64,000 bases of DNA, taken from NCBI GenBank assembly GCA_032717465.1, contig CM064655.1, forward strand, positions 16,356,902 to 16,420,901, given 5' to 3'. Source of the stretch: Coenobita brevimanus (taxonomy: Eukaryota; Arthropoda; Malacostraca; Decapoda; Coenobitidae). This document shows positions 22,481 to 32,100 of this stretch, one piece after another. Positions within the stretch are counted from its first letter, which is position 1. Each line of letters starts with the position of its first letter. Both the position numbers and the translations under genes were made by a program. The notes below the pieces were generated by a model. The model was not told the origin of the DNA. It made no database searches and saw nothing but the letters and a program-made list of their open reading frames with translations.

Positions 22481-23435
22481 GAACTGTGGATGCGCTTTGC
22501 GCTTGTGCAAGGTCCATCTTCGTTTGCGTAGCCCACCACTGTCAATAACCTTCTGAGCTGTACATTTAACCCTAGCCACTTATATGCTGATAACTCCACC
22601 AAAAAACAAGGGATGAGGCTATTGCACACCTAAAGTCTGACTTGGCTCATGTCTCTGACTGGGGTAAATGTAATCTTGTTTTTAATGCATCAAAAACTCA
22701 GTTCTTACATCCTTTAACTTATCAACATCTTCTGCAAAAGTATCCTCTAAATTATAATAACAAAGTACCTAACTCAATCCCGCACCACTTTTAAACATAC
22801 TCGGGGTTTCATTCTCTTGGAATTTACCTTGGAAGGAATATAGCGCCTCTCTTGTACAATCTGCTTCCAAGAGATTAGGTGTGCTAAGCTGGCTCCTGCA
22901 CAGTTGCTGACTTCATACACAGGTTTTATCCGCCCCTGTGCAGAGTACAGCTTTCATGTGTCAGGAGGTGCTCCACATACAGGTTTTCTCAACAAGGTAG
23001 AGTCAAAAGCTTTTCGTCTCATTAACTCTCCTCTTACTGGCTTCCTTCAACCTCTACCTCTTTGCCACACTATTGCATCTGTATCTCTTTTCTATTGTTA
23101 CTTCAATGGTCATTGCTCCTCTGAACAGTCTGCTTGCATCCTTCCACCAATACAGCAGGCAGAAAACACCCGTCTAGCAACAACTCTCATCCCTTTTCTG
23201 TCCAATTCTCTAATGCAAGAGCTAGCCATTGCTCTCAGTCCATCATGAATGCAACAGGTCAATTATAGAAATGTGTTTCTCTGCCTGTATTTCCTACTGC
23301 CTATGACCTTCAGTCTTACGAACACAGCGTGTCTAGGCATCTCAGAATGAATGAATCTTTAATTTTACTCTGTTATCTATTTTTTTTTTTTTTTTCTTCC
23401 TGGAGGATGAATTTTGCTGGCTTCTGGCCTTTGGT

Positions 23436-23580
23436 TCCCTCTTCCTTACATCCATCCATCATCCATCATCCAATCCTACGTTGCCCCATGAGGAGCGTAG
23501 GAGCCCGGGGCTAGGAAAGTTTGTCCTGGCATTTAAGAAGAGAGTGACCAGTCTCACTCACCCCTGACTGGCATACCTTA
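23436..23580 (-). mobile_element. SINE S1 3' fragment
   Basis: Minus-strand copy of the S1 tail: the (GGAT/GATG)n end at 23440-23470, GTAGGAGCCCGGGGCTAGG and GAGTGACCAGTCTCACTC. It is truncated at its 5' end and lies directly at the 3' end of J2. Confidence 0.8.
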
Positions 23581-23619
23581 CATAAAAGAAATCAAAAAAT
23601 AAAAAATCATATACTATGA

Positions 23620-23930
23620 AGCATATGATTATATTTTGCTAAGAATCAGATGATTACATACACTCAGCTAAGTAAGTCCAGTTAATCTCATTAGTAATAT
23701 CTCCCAATAGACATACTGTTGCCTTATTGCTTGTCAGCACCCATTTTTTCCCCACTGACAGATGCCTATACTAACACAGCTCTCCTCTCTCTTTCCCACT
23801 TCCAAATGCTTTGAAATCCACATGGTGGAGTTTGGGTTCACACCTCATGGAGTGAGAGGATTGGCAATGCTATGTGGTAATTTCAAGAGTGGAGCCAACT
23901 GCACCAGTGAACACATTCTCTTTGATGATT
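23620..23930 (+). repeat. Unknown dispersed repeat, inverted partner of 10500-10830
   Basis: About 310 bp aligning with the minus strand at 10830-10500. The plus-strand frame here (CFEIHMVEFGFTPHGVRGLA) parallels CFEALTVEFRFTPQGERIGN in the partner, so it may descend from a coding segment, but the similarity also covers non-coding flanks. Family not recognised. Confidence 0.7.
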
Positions 23931-24861
23931 CCTTTTTCTTTTTAATAAATACATATACTCTGGTTAATGATTCCCAAATCTGCCTTAAAAATACCATGCA
24001 AAGAAAAAAAAATAAGATGATACTTTTTGAGCTGTAAAATGTTCGTGGGGAAAGGGTTGCATTTCTACACTGACAGAAAAACATGTGTGTAAAACAGCTG
24101 TGCTGCTGGGAGTAAATCTGGATGCAGCTTTACTACATAAGTCTTTGTCATTATATTACCTGAAGCGCATCCAAGGAAGTGTCTTTTTCAGTACTGCATG
24201 TGTTATGACTTATGTTAATCTACAATAGTTTACAATAGCATTATGTGGTGCTTTTAGTGGTAATGAACTTTACTTCGATTAGTTTTGGATCTTGTTGAGG
24301 TAAATGAATTCCTCAGAAGGTCAACCTGGGGATTCCTAAAAGAACATATTCTTAATAAACCCATGTTATAATATCTTTGTTTTATGTTACATCACTTAAT
24401 ATGATTTTCTGAAACATGATGCCTTCATTACATGAGGGATACCTATATCCTTGGCTAGAGAACAGCTGTAGCCAGAGTTTTACACTGAAATTGTTGATGG
24501 TAGTCTGAAGCTTTTTCTGGACAACACGAGAAGCACTGTCATCAGAAACTGTTCCTCCTGCAGCCTAACAATGCTTCAAACTACCACCTTAATACTGTAC
24601 TTAGAAACAGGTGTACATTCAGTCTGAAACTCTAGCAACAGCTTCCCTCCAGCCAGGGGTAGGACTGGAAGGTGAAAAAAAAACTATGGCTTAGAACTGT
24701 ACTGGCAGCCATAACCATTACTGTGGTTAAGACACACTTAGGAGTCTTGATTATTCAGCTGAGGGAAATCCTTAACAATGTAAGGGCTGATTTTCTGAAT
24801 TATGATTGACCATGATCACAAACTTATAACACAGCATACATAAAGATCACGATAATATTAC
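23931..24861. other. Unassigned, probable intron sequence
   Basis: AT-rich sequence without recognised elements or credible frames. It lies between the unknown repeat and the putative host exon at 24862-25021. Confidence 0.4.
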
Positions 24862-25021
24862 CTTTTTCTGCAGCTCCCGATGCTACATCCTGCTTATGCT
24901 GGTCAATAATTCTGTATACAAGTCTGCCAATACTAGGTGGATTGGACCAAAACAGACCCTCTTCTCTACCAGTGAGATTCCCAGACTCAACCTCAAGACA
25001 GTGTTCAAGGTACCTAATTAT
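24862..25021 (-). CDS. Putative internal exon of a host gene (first exon seen)
   Basis: On the minus strand a 160-bp segment lies between TTTTGTTTTACAG (acceptor) and AAAAAG|GTAATATT (donor). It is open from its first base: IIRYLEHCLEVESGNLTGRE, then EGLFWSNPPSIGRLVYRIID, then QHKQDVASGAAEK. It ends one base into a codon, which matches the start phase of the putative next exon at 10205-10353. The two together would encode about 103 residues across a 14.5 kb intron that holds most of the TE insertions between 10.4 and 24.9 kb. I do not recognise the protein. The 17 bp around the acceptor are tandemly duplicated, giving a second AG upstream. Moderate confidence, based on splice signals, phase match and non-TE composition. 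Confidence 0.55.
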
Positions 25022-25390
25022 CTGTAAAACAAAATTATCTGTAAAACAAAGACTGGTCTAAGATATAAACCTACTTATGCATAACAATTAATTAAATAAA
25101 ACTCTTCAAATAAAAATAACATACCATTCACAGCTACTTGACAGCATTAAGATAGGTAAGATGAGAAAGTGTGGTACAGCAGTTGTATGGTGTCTTGTGG
25201 TAAAACCAAATATCTATGCCATAAACAATTAATCTATAAATTCAGAATGATGCTATGGAATAGATGAGATATCCTAAAACAGCAATTTGTAACAAAACTT
25301 CATATAACTAACTACAAGTGACTCAAGCTTCAGTTACTATAATTAATATCTATGAAGTCTGGAAACAAAAAAGTCCTAGACTGGAGGATA
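25022..25390. other. Unassigned, probable intron sequence
   Basis: Contains the 17-bp duplicated splice acceptor at 25014-25050. No other feature seen. Confidence 0.4.
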
Positions 25391-25952
25391 TAGTAAACCC
25401 TTGATACAATGAACTAATTGGGGGGAGGGGGAAGTCGCCATATCTGAAAGTTTGCTATACATGAGGGGTCAGTATTTCCGAGGGATTACTGAACTCAGTT
25501 CGCTATATAAGGGGAGTCGTTCAGTCCTACGAGCTCAAACATAACCTAAACTAGCTCGATGAAGTTTTACATGGAGAATTCAATGGTTTATGAAGTTGTA
25601 CCTGTAAATACAATACTGTATGAAGTCGTACATATAAATAAAATACCTATAATATGTACATATAAATAAAATACCTATAATAAGAATACAGTATAATGTA
25701 GTACTGTTACTGTACACTTACTGCGCCAGGAAGGGATGCTACTGAAGTACACTTACTGTGCCAGGATGGGATGCTGTTGAAGTACACAATGTGTCAGGAA
25801 GGGATGCTGCTGTCACCGTGGGCTGATTCCCGAACTTTCCCCTCATTTAGTGACCTTTGTTCCCAAAATCCGGGGGAAGTTCGGTTGCAATTAGGTCGTT
25901 TGTAATATCCGAAGTTCGCAACAAGTGGATTCGTTAAATCAAGGGTTTACTG
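25391..25952. mobile_element. pogo/Tigger-like MITE (T1), 562 bp
   Basis: Inverted ends match over about 24 bp (left TAGTAAACCCTTGATACAAT, right complement CAGTAAACCCTTGATTTAAC) and are flanked by TA on both sides, as for Tc1/mariner-pogo elements. The first base of the consensus CAGT is mutated on the left. The interior has a repeated AAATAAAATACCTATAATA segment and three units of a GCCAGGAAGGGATGCT-type repeat (25715-25815). No transposase. Confidence 0.82.
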
Positions 25953-26057
25953 TACTTCATCTGAGTCCCCAGTCAATTTAACATTTACTCCAAACAGTGA
26001 ATTAAATCCCTTTCAGCACAAAGATGTACTCTGTGCTTCATTCTGGCTAATCGTTTA

Positions 26058-26335
26058 GTTTCATTTTTAAAGGCTCCAACATGCTTGCATGCGTCGGCCT
26101 TGGTCACCTAATGGTGGCTCTCCATGCTGCACGATCCATTGCAGCCTCCCTGTTCAGTCCCTTAACCCTGAGGTCACACTTAATGACCTCGTCCCATGTC
26201 GGTCTACCCCTCATAACCCCACCCCCAATATTAACACTTCTCACCTTCCTCACCCAATTATCATCCCCCATCCTCTCCACATGTCCAAACCATCTCAATC
26301 TGACAATTTTACTCTGTTTAGGTGGGATTCCCCAG
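26058..26335 (-). mobile_element. LINE 3' fragment, minus strand (K2)
   Basis: Minus-strand C-terminal relic encoding VRLRWFGHVERMGDDNWVRK, RSVNIGGGVMRGRPTWDEVI and LNREAAMDRAAWRATIR, then the tail CATTAGGTGACCAAGGCC and GCATGCAAGCATGTTGGAGC. This is the same family as 13440-14067, here better preserved at the very C-terminus but starting later. Confidence 0.78.
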
Positions 26336-26811
26336 AATGAAGTGGTTAGAAACAACTTCCATAGACTCATTCAGCACAAGGACATACTTTATATTTTATT
26401 CTGAATAATGCAAGATGATTATATACAGCTGATCCTACAAGACGAAATGATCAAATGACACTGCATAAGGCAATCCCCACTCTAACATAAAGAAATGAAA
26501 GAAAAGTGTTTTGGGGCCGAATGCTAATTGTCAGCCAGAATATGCTGCTGGCTAAGTCCAAGATTTGGGCCATATTTGATACCCTGAAGGTTTCATGTTG
26601 ACAGCACAAGCCGCTCATGAGATATAATGGTGCTAAAGGCGGGCGATAAAAACTAGTTGACCTTTGGCAGCAATTTAGGTGATCTTGACCTTGATCCTGA
26701 GTGTCCATTTTCAAATACGTTCAAGATTTTGGCAATATCTTGATACCCTGAAGGTTTCAATTTGATAGCTCAAGCCATTCATGAGATATAATAGGAACAC
26801 ACACACAGTCG
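26336..26811. repeat. Spacer with a diverged direct repeat of about 75 bp
   Basis: Units at 26558-26632 and 26722-26793 share GATACCCTGAAGGTTTCA, CAAGCC and CATGAGATATAAT. The rest is unassigned. A short AC run (26799-26811) precedes SINE S4. Confidence 0.7.
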
Positions 26812-27120
26812 GTAGAGAGGTGGCCAGCAGTCCTGACGGACCCAGGTTCGAATCCCGGATGGGGCAGGGAACAGTTTAAGGATTTGAATTTCATTAAACC
26901 AGGCTTTACCGATCTACCAGAAGACCCGCCGACATGTCGTAAAAATACCTCCGCTAATACCAATACACCAGTCCTGTATGAGACAGCCCTAGCATGTATT
27001 CAATATGAACGGTGGGTGTTAGCGCTGAAGTGGTGACATGTAGAGGCGTATGGTATGTAGGAGGACTGCTGGGCCTTGATAGCAGGCTGTGAAGCCTATG
27101 CCCAGAGTCGGACACATAAA
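26812..27120 (+). mobile_element. tRNA-derived SINE between AC tracts (S4)
   Basis: The head has box A-like GTCGGTAGAGAGGTGGCC and a perfect box B, GGTTCGAATCCC, spaced as in a tRNA. About 240 bp of unrelated body follows, ending GGACACATAAAAAAAC at the (AC)n of 27124-27171. The 5' side is a short ACACACACAC run, so this SINE too is flanked by AC repeats. Non-coding; family unknown. Confidence 0.7.

Positions 27121-27123
<3 letters not shown>

Positions 27124-27171
<48 letters not shown>
27124..27171. repeat. (AC)n microsatellite at LINE 5' end
   Basis: An uninterrupted AC run between SINE S4 and the first base of CR1-A copy A2. Confidence 0.98.
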
Positions 27172-27174
<3 letters not shown>

Positions 27175-27289
27175 AACAGCCGGAGAGAGCAGACGTCCCT
27201 GCAATCGCTCCTAACCTTAAGTAGTTTCAGGAATTTTGTCTGTCCTGTCTCCTATGGTCTTGTCTTAAATTTAAAATAATGAAAGTTAA

Positions 27290-29059
27290 CCCCTACACCG
27301 CGGGATTGTTTACCGATGTTCTGCGTGTGCCGCGGGGTTATTCGGGCTCCGACAGACTCTCAAAAAATATTTGCCAAAAATCAGTTATTAGTCCTAGAAT
27401 ATTAAAATTATATATGCTTATGGCACATACCTTCAGCTTTCTCCTGGAATGTTTGTTGAGCCTTCGTCAGTTACCGTAGGACTTGTGGAGACCTCTGAAG
27501 TTGGGTAACGAAGTCTCCACTTTACACTTCCCGACAAACCGTAATATGATTACCACAGCCAGATATTAACACTATAAACACTACTCTATGATTTTCAAGT
27601 AGTTTGGGATCCATACTCCAAAAAAAAACCACCGTGAAAACAATGAAAATTATGAGCGCGTCTGATCGTCGCACTGGCACTAGTTCGCTCTTGGTACTCT
27701 GTCATTTATTATTCATAAACCCCCTCACACTTTATATTTCTATTACTATATAACACTTATATATATCTACAGTCTTTATCCATAAGTTTCCTTCAGAAGT
27801 ATTAGTTTATTGTCACTGTAGGGATTCAATTTCTTTCAGTAAAATACGTAGCATTCACTTTCTCGTCCTGTATACTGGCATTCAGAGTGAATGTCACTTT
27901 CATCTTCACTCTCATAACTCATAGTATTCAGACATGCTATAGTGAAACTTTCACTTTCATTACTCCTAGGGCATATACTCGTATTCTTATAATACTACTC
28001 ATTTACATTTCTATTTACGTTCTCTATTTTATTTACATTATTTACATTTCTATTTTATTTACACTGTGTTATGCACTGTCACTTGAAGTAACTTATAAAA
28101 CTATTTTCCATTGTTCACGTATATTTACATTCATTACTTTCACTTGCTGTTTACACATTATTTACAATTCCACTTGCACTGTTTTACTCAATAGAAAGAT
28201 CGTAGTCACTCTTTTATCAATTGTCAGCCCTTTACCTCTTTCCACACGAGGTTTAGTAGGGGGTAAAGGTCACAGGGCCCTTTGCATGGGGGTGAAAAAA
28301 GGCCCTGAAGTCAGCAAGAGGATGAGCCGTACCTCCTCTTCGGAAGATGAGAGAGAACTGATAAAGGAGGGCCGGCCCGGGTTAAGGCCTACTTAGGGGT
28401 TATTCAGTACTACCAACGTAGCTCTTGAAACAGCTATGTATTTCACTGAAATGATTGGCAGGAAATCTAGACAATACACTATAAATAAGGTAGTTCCAGG
28501 TGAATGTAAATATCACTTAGGCTTCTCCCTTCCCTCCTTATATGTATATTTATTATGAAAATAGATTATATGGCATATTTCAAGGGGAAAAAAACAGCGA
28601 AAATTAGCGAACGAGTGCACGTGAGGTGTTGTCAGGTGATAATTAGCCAATTCCAGGTGTATGGCACTCTCACTTACCTTATTTCTTTCTTCTATATATT
28701 ATTTGGTATAAGAATAGGGCATAGGGCTTATTTCAATGGATGAAATCAGTGAAAAATTCCAGGGAAGATTTACTTAGCGTAGCACGGCTGGGCAGGCGAG
28801 AGGATAGTGTAATGGAGGGGGGGTAGGGAGGGGAGTCAAGAACGGGGAGAAATGGCTAAATTGTCAACAATGGATGGGAGTACAGATGAGATTAGGAGTG
28901 CTGACTAGTGTTGGACATTGGCAGTACTGATAGATGATACAAGCCCCCACTTGGAAGCCCGGGTGAATTCAAAATAACACAGAATCACAAAAGCGACGCC
29001 CCGCGGTATGATCCCTTGCTCCCAAGCATCACGAAAGTGACGCCCCGCGGTTAAGGGGT
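27290..29059. mobile_element. piggyBac-like non-autonomous transposon (P2), 1770 bp
   Basis: Inserted in the 5'UTR of CR1-A copy A2 and flanked by TTAA (27286-27289 and 29060-29063). The uninterrupted CR1-A copy A1 reads GAAAG-TTAG-TAGAC at the same place, giving the pre-insertion site with one base difference. The inverted ends are CCCCTACACCGCGGG and complement CCCCTTAACCGCGGGG. The left 250 bp are homologous to P1 (5783-6782). The right subterminal region has two GACGCCCCGCGG repeats. Frames inside (for example 27887-28396) show no DDE transposase motif. Confidence 0.9.
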
Positions 29060-29156
29060 TAATAGACTACCAAAAACGTAAAGATTTATTGGCTATAGTA
29101 TACATGAATGTTTGTAGTTTTTTCTGTAACAGCTGTTTTGGTACTTTACATTAAAC

Positions 29157-32100
29157 ATGACCAAAAACGTAAACAATGAGGGACTCGAATTTCAAGGATT
29201 TGATACAAATACCAATGTCATGGACCTGGTTAAAACATTAATTATGAGGATTAGTGAACTTGAAAAGAAAGTAGAGAATCTAGTGATAAAAGATGTATCT
29301 GAAAATACGGATAGTACCATACAGAGTCTGATCCAATCCAGTGAAACAGTGAATGAAGAGATTAGGAATTTGAAGCAGGAAAATGTTGAATTGAGGAGGA
29401 AACTAAAAGAGAGTACTAATAAAACGGAGAAGGTGAGTAATGTATTAGAAGAGCATAAGGCAAAGTGGGCACATGTAGAAGAAGAACAGAAAGAAGTGGT
29501 CAGTTTAAGAGAGATCATCCAAGAAGAAAGGGATATGAATAAGAAAAAAATGGAAGAAAATGTAGTGAAAATACTGAAGAAAAAAGAGAAAATAGTGAGA
29601 GAAACTGCAGAAAGGAACAAATGTGTGGTAGTATTTGGAAACAGGGAAGAGGAAGAAAAGGTTAGGTTCGTAAGACTCGAGAGAGACATGAACCTGGTGA
29701 GAGGAATATTAGGCAAGATTGACTCCGAAAGAGACAAGCGGGTAAAAGAAATTGAGGAAGTAAGGAGGATAGGGCCTTATAAGATAGGGGAAACAAGACC
29801 AGTGAGAGTCAAGTTTACATCAGAAAGTGTAATAAATGAGATACTTAAAGTGACTTGGAAATTAAGCAAACAGGCGGGGACGGAAAATATTATAATAAGA
29901 AAAGATCTGAATGAAGATGAAAGAGAAGTTTTAAAATCATTAAAGGAACAAGCAAAGGGAAAAAATGATAAGAGGGCAGAGGAAGAATGTAATACTTTTT
30001 TTTTCGAGAGTATTGGATATGAAAGTAAGGAAGTGGTATTTAAGGAAATAGAAGTGAAGGAAACTAAGGGGGATGGCTGTGAAAGATCAGAAGTTGAGGA
30101 AGTTTTACGGATAGAGAGTAGGAGAGAAGAGGGTATTAAAAATGTCAAAAATAATTTGAAGGTGATATATATTAATGTTGATGGTTTCATATCGACAAGG
30201 ATCGAAATTAACGATTTCTTGAGAGAACATGAACCTGATATCATGTGCCTTGTAGAGACCAAATTAAGAGAAGATATTGATGTTCATTTGGGAGATGGTA
30301 AATACAAACTGTGGAGAAAAGACAGGAAAGAAAAAAAGGGAGGAGGAGTGATGATAGCAGTGAAGAACAACATAAATGTAGATACTGTGGAAATCGGAGA
30401 AGGCAGGGCTGAAGTGATATATATGAAATTAGAAACTGGAGAGAATGTTAAGAGAGATATGGCGGTAGTGTATGTTCCCCCAAAGACGAGAGCATGGAAG
30501 GATGACGAATACCATGAGATGTTGTCAGATATGGCTATCTATTTGCAAAAAATAGTTGAGAAAAGCAATAATATAATTTTAGTGGGTGACTTTAACTGTA
30601 AAGAGGTGAACTGGGAGGAATGGTACTCGGAAGGCAACGAGGATTCATGGGGCACTATGTTATTAAATATAATAATGAATAATGTGATGACTCAATGGGT
30701 CAAAGAAGAGACAAGGTTTCGAGGTGAGGACACACCAGCAAGGTTAGATTTACTGTTCACCAAAGAACCCGATGTAATAGAATCATTGAAATATCTCTGT
30801 CCTTTAGGAAAAAGTGATCATGTGGTCATTGAGTTCCAGATGTTAATAGGGAACGTCGAGCCAAGAGACGAGCTTCATAGACAGGGAAGATACAACTTTG
30901 GGAAAGCAAATTTTACAGGATTGAGAAACTTTTTTGAAAATGCGGATTGGAAAAAATTCAGAGAAACAAAAGAGATACAGAAGAAGTGGGATATCTTTCT
31001 TGACCTCTATAATTTGGGAGTGGAAAAATTTGTACCAAGAGTAAGAGGGAAAGAAAACAAGAAAAAGGAGTGGTTTAATAGAAGGTGTATGATAGCAAAA
31101 AGAGAGAGAGATAAGGCGTGGAACAATTGGAGAAAGAGAGGTAAGAACAGAACAAAGGAAGAATATAAAAGAACAAGAAATGAATACACAAGAATACGTC
31201 GAGAAGAAGAAAGGAATTTTGAAAAAGGTATAATAGACAAAGGCAAGGATGAACCCAAACTGTTTTACAGGTTTGTTAATGGCAAACTGAAACAAAAGGA
31301 AGGAATCACCAAACTGAAAGTAGAAGGAGAGGTCTTTAAGGATGCGGCAATGCAAGCAGAAATAATGAACAAATGTTTCCAGTCAGTTTTCACTAAAGAA
31401 AAGGAGCTTGTGGAAGGGGAGGGAGTGATTAGAAATGTTCCTGTGATAAAAGATATAAAAGTGGAGGTACAGGAAGTGTATAAATTACTGGAAACTCAAG
31501 ATGTAAGGAAAGCCCCAGGACCTGATGGAATTTCTAATTGGGTACTGAAGGAATGCAGAGAACAACTGGCGGATAAAATTCACAGTTTAATCGTATGCTC
31601 ATTGGAAGAGGGGAAACTGCCACAAGAATGGAAGAGGGCAAATGTGGTACCAATTTACAAGGGAGGAAACAGGGAAGAACCCCTGAATTATAGACCAGTG
31701 TCTCTAACCAGCATGGTTGCAAAATTGTGTGAGAGAATCCTGAAAGACAGATGGATAAAATATCTCGAAGAGATGAATATTTTGGCTGAATGTCAGTTTG
31801 GATTCAGAAGTGGAAGGTCATGTGTTTCAAACTTGTTGAGCTTTTACTCAAGAGCGATTGATGTGGTACACGAGAGAGATGGTTGGGTGGATTGTGTGTA
31901 CTTAGACTTAGAGAAGGCCTTTGACAAGGTACCTCATAACAGACTAATGTGGAAACTAGAATATATAGGAGGACTGAAGGGGAAACTTCTGGAATGGATG
32001 AGAGACTTTTTGAGAAACAGACAAATGAGGACAGCAATAAAGGATAGGATGTCTGGATGGAGGGAAGTAACAAGTGGAGTCCCTCAAGGCTCGGTGTTGG

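Larger units (their letters stand above)
21080..22541. mobile_element. hAT-like non-autonomous transposon (H1), 1462 bp
   Basis: Ends CAGTGCTGGG and CCCACCACTG form short inverted repeats typical of hAT elements. They are flanked by an exact 8-bp duplication, TCAATAAC (21072-21079 and 22542-22549), inside the RT of J2. Subterminal regions are crowded with TGCGCA/TTGCGC motifs on both sides, as expected for transposase binding. The middle holds (GA)n (21655-21735) and a three-unit tandem repeat of about 165 bp (22040-22480). No transposase frame is present; the frames around 21031-21391 are shadows of the subterminal repeats. Confidence 0.88.
19100..23435 (+). mobile_element. Decayed jockey-like LINE (J2), plus strand, carrying a hAT element
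   Basis: Endonuclease block: [14 protein letters not shown] at about 19570-19615, then [20 protein letters not shown] and a SPEHN block. RT blocks: SNYRPIGLKSSIS (about 20690), NTGVPQDSVLSPTLFLLFIN (21010-21075), LYADNST (about 22580; catalytic YADD is YADN here). C-terminal block: YTGFIRPCAEYSFHVSGGAP and NKVESKAFRLINSP (22910-23030), ending near SYEHSVSRHL. Many stops and frameshifts. The hAT-like element at 21080-22541 splits the RT between LFLLFIN and the YADN block. It is a dead copy, older than most insertions in the window. Confidence 0.78.

Noticed and set aside
23762..24037. 91-codon plus-strand frame as a gene
   Set aside because: It lies mostly within the unknown dispersed repeat; similarity to its partner includes non-coding flanks, and there is no splice or domain support.
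26812..26875. Possible functional tRNA gene with good box B
   Set aside because: Same pattern as a SINE head: no clear acceptor stem closure, followed by an unrelated body and AC tract.
27887..28396. 169-codon frame in P2 as a piggyBac transposase
   Set aside because: No DDE-type motif or zinc-finger cysteines; hydrophobic AT-rich translation typical of random sequence.
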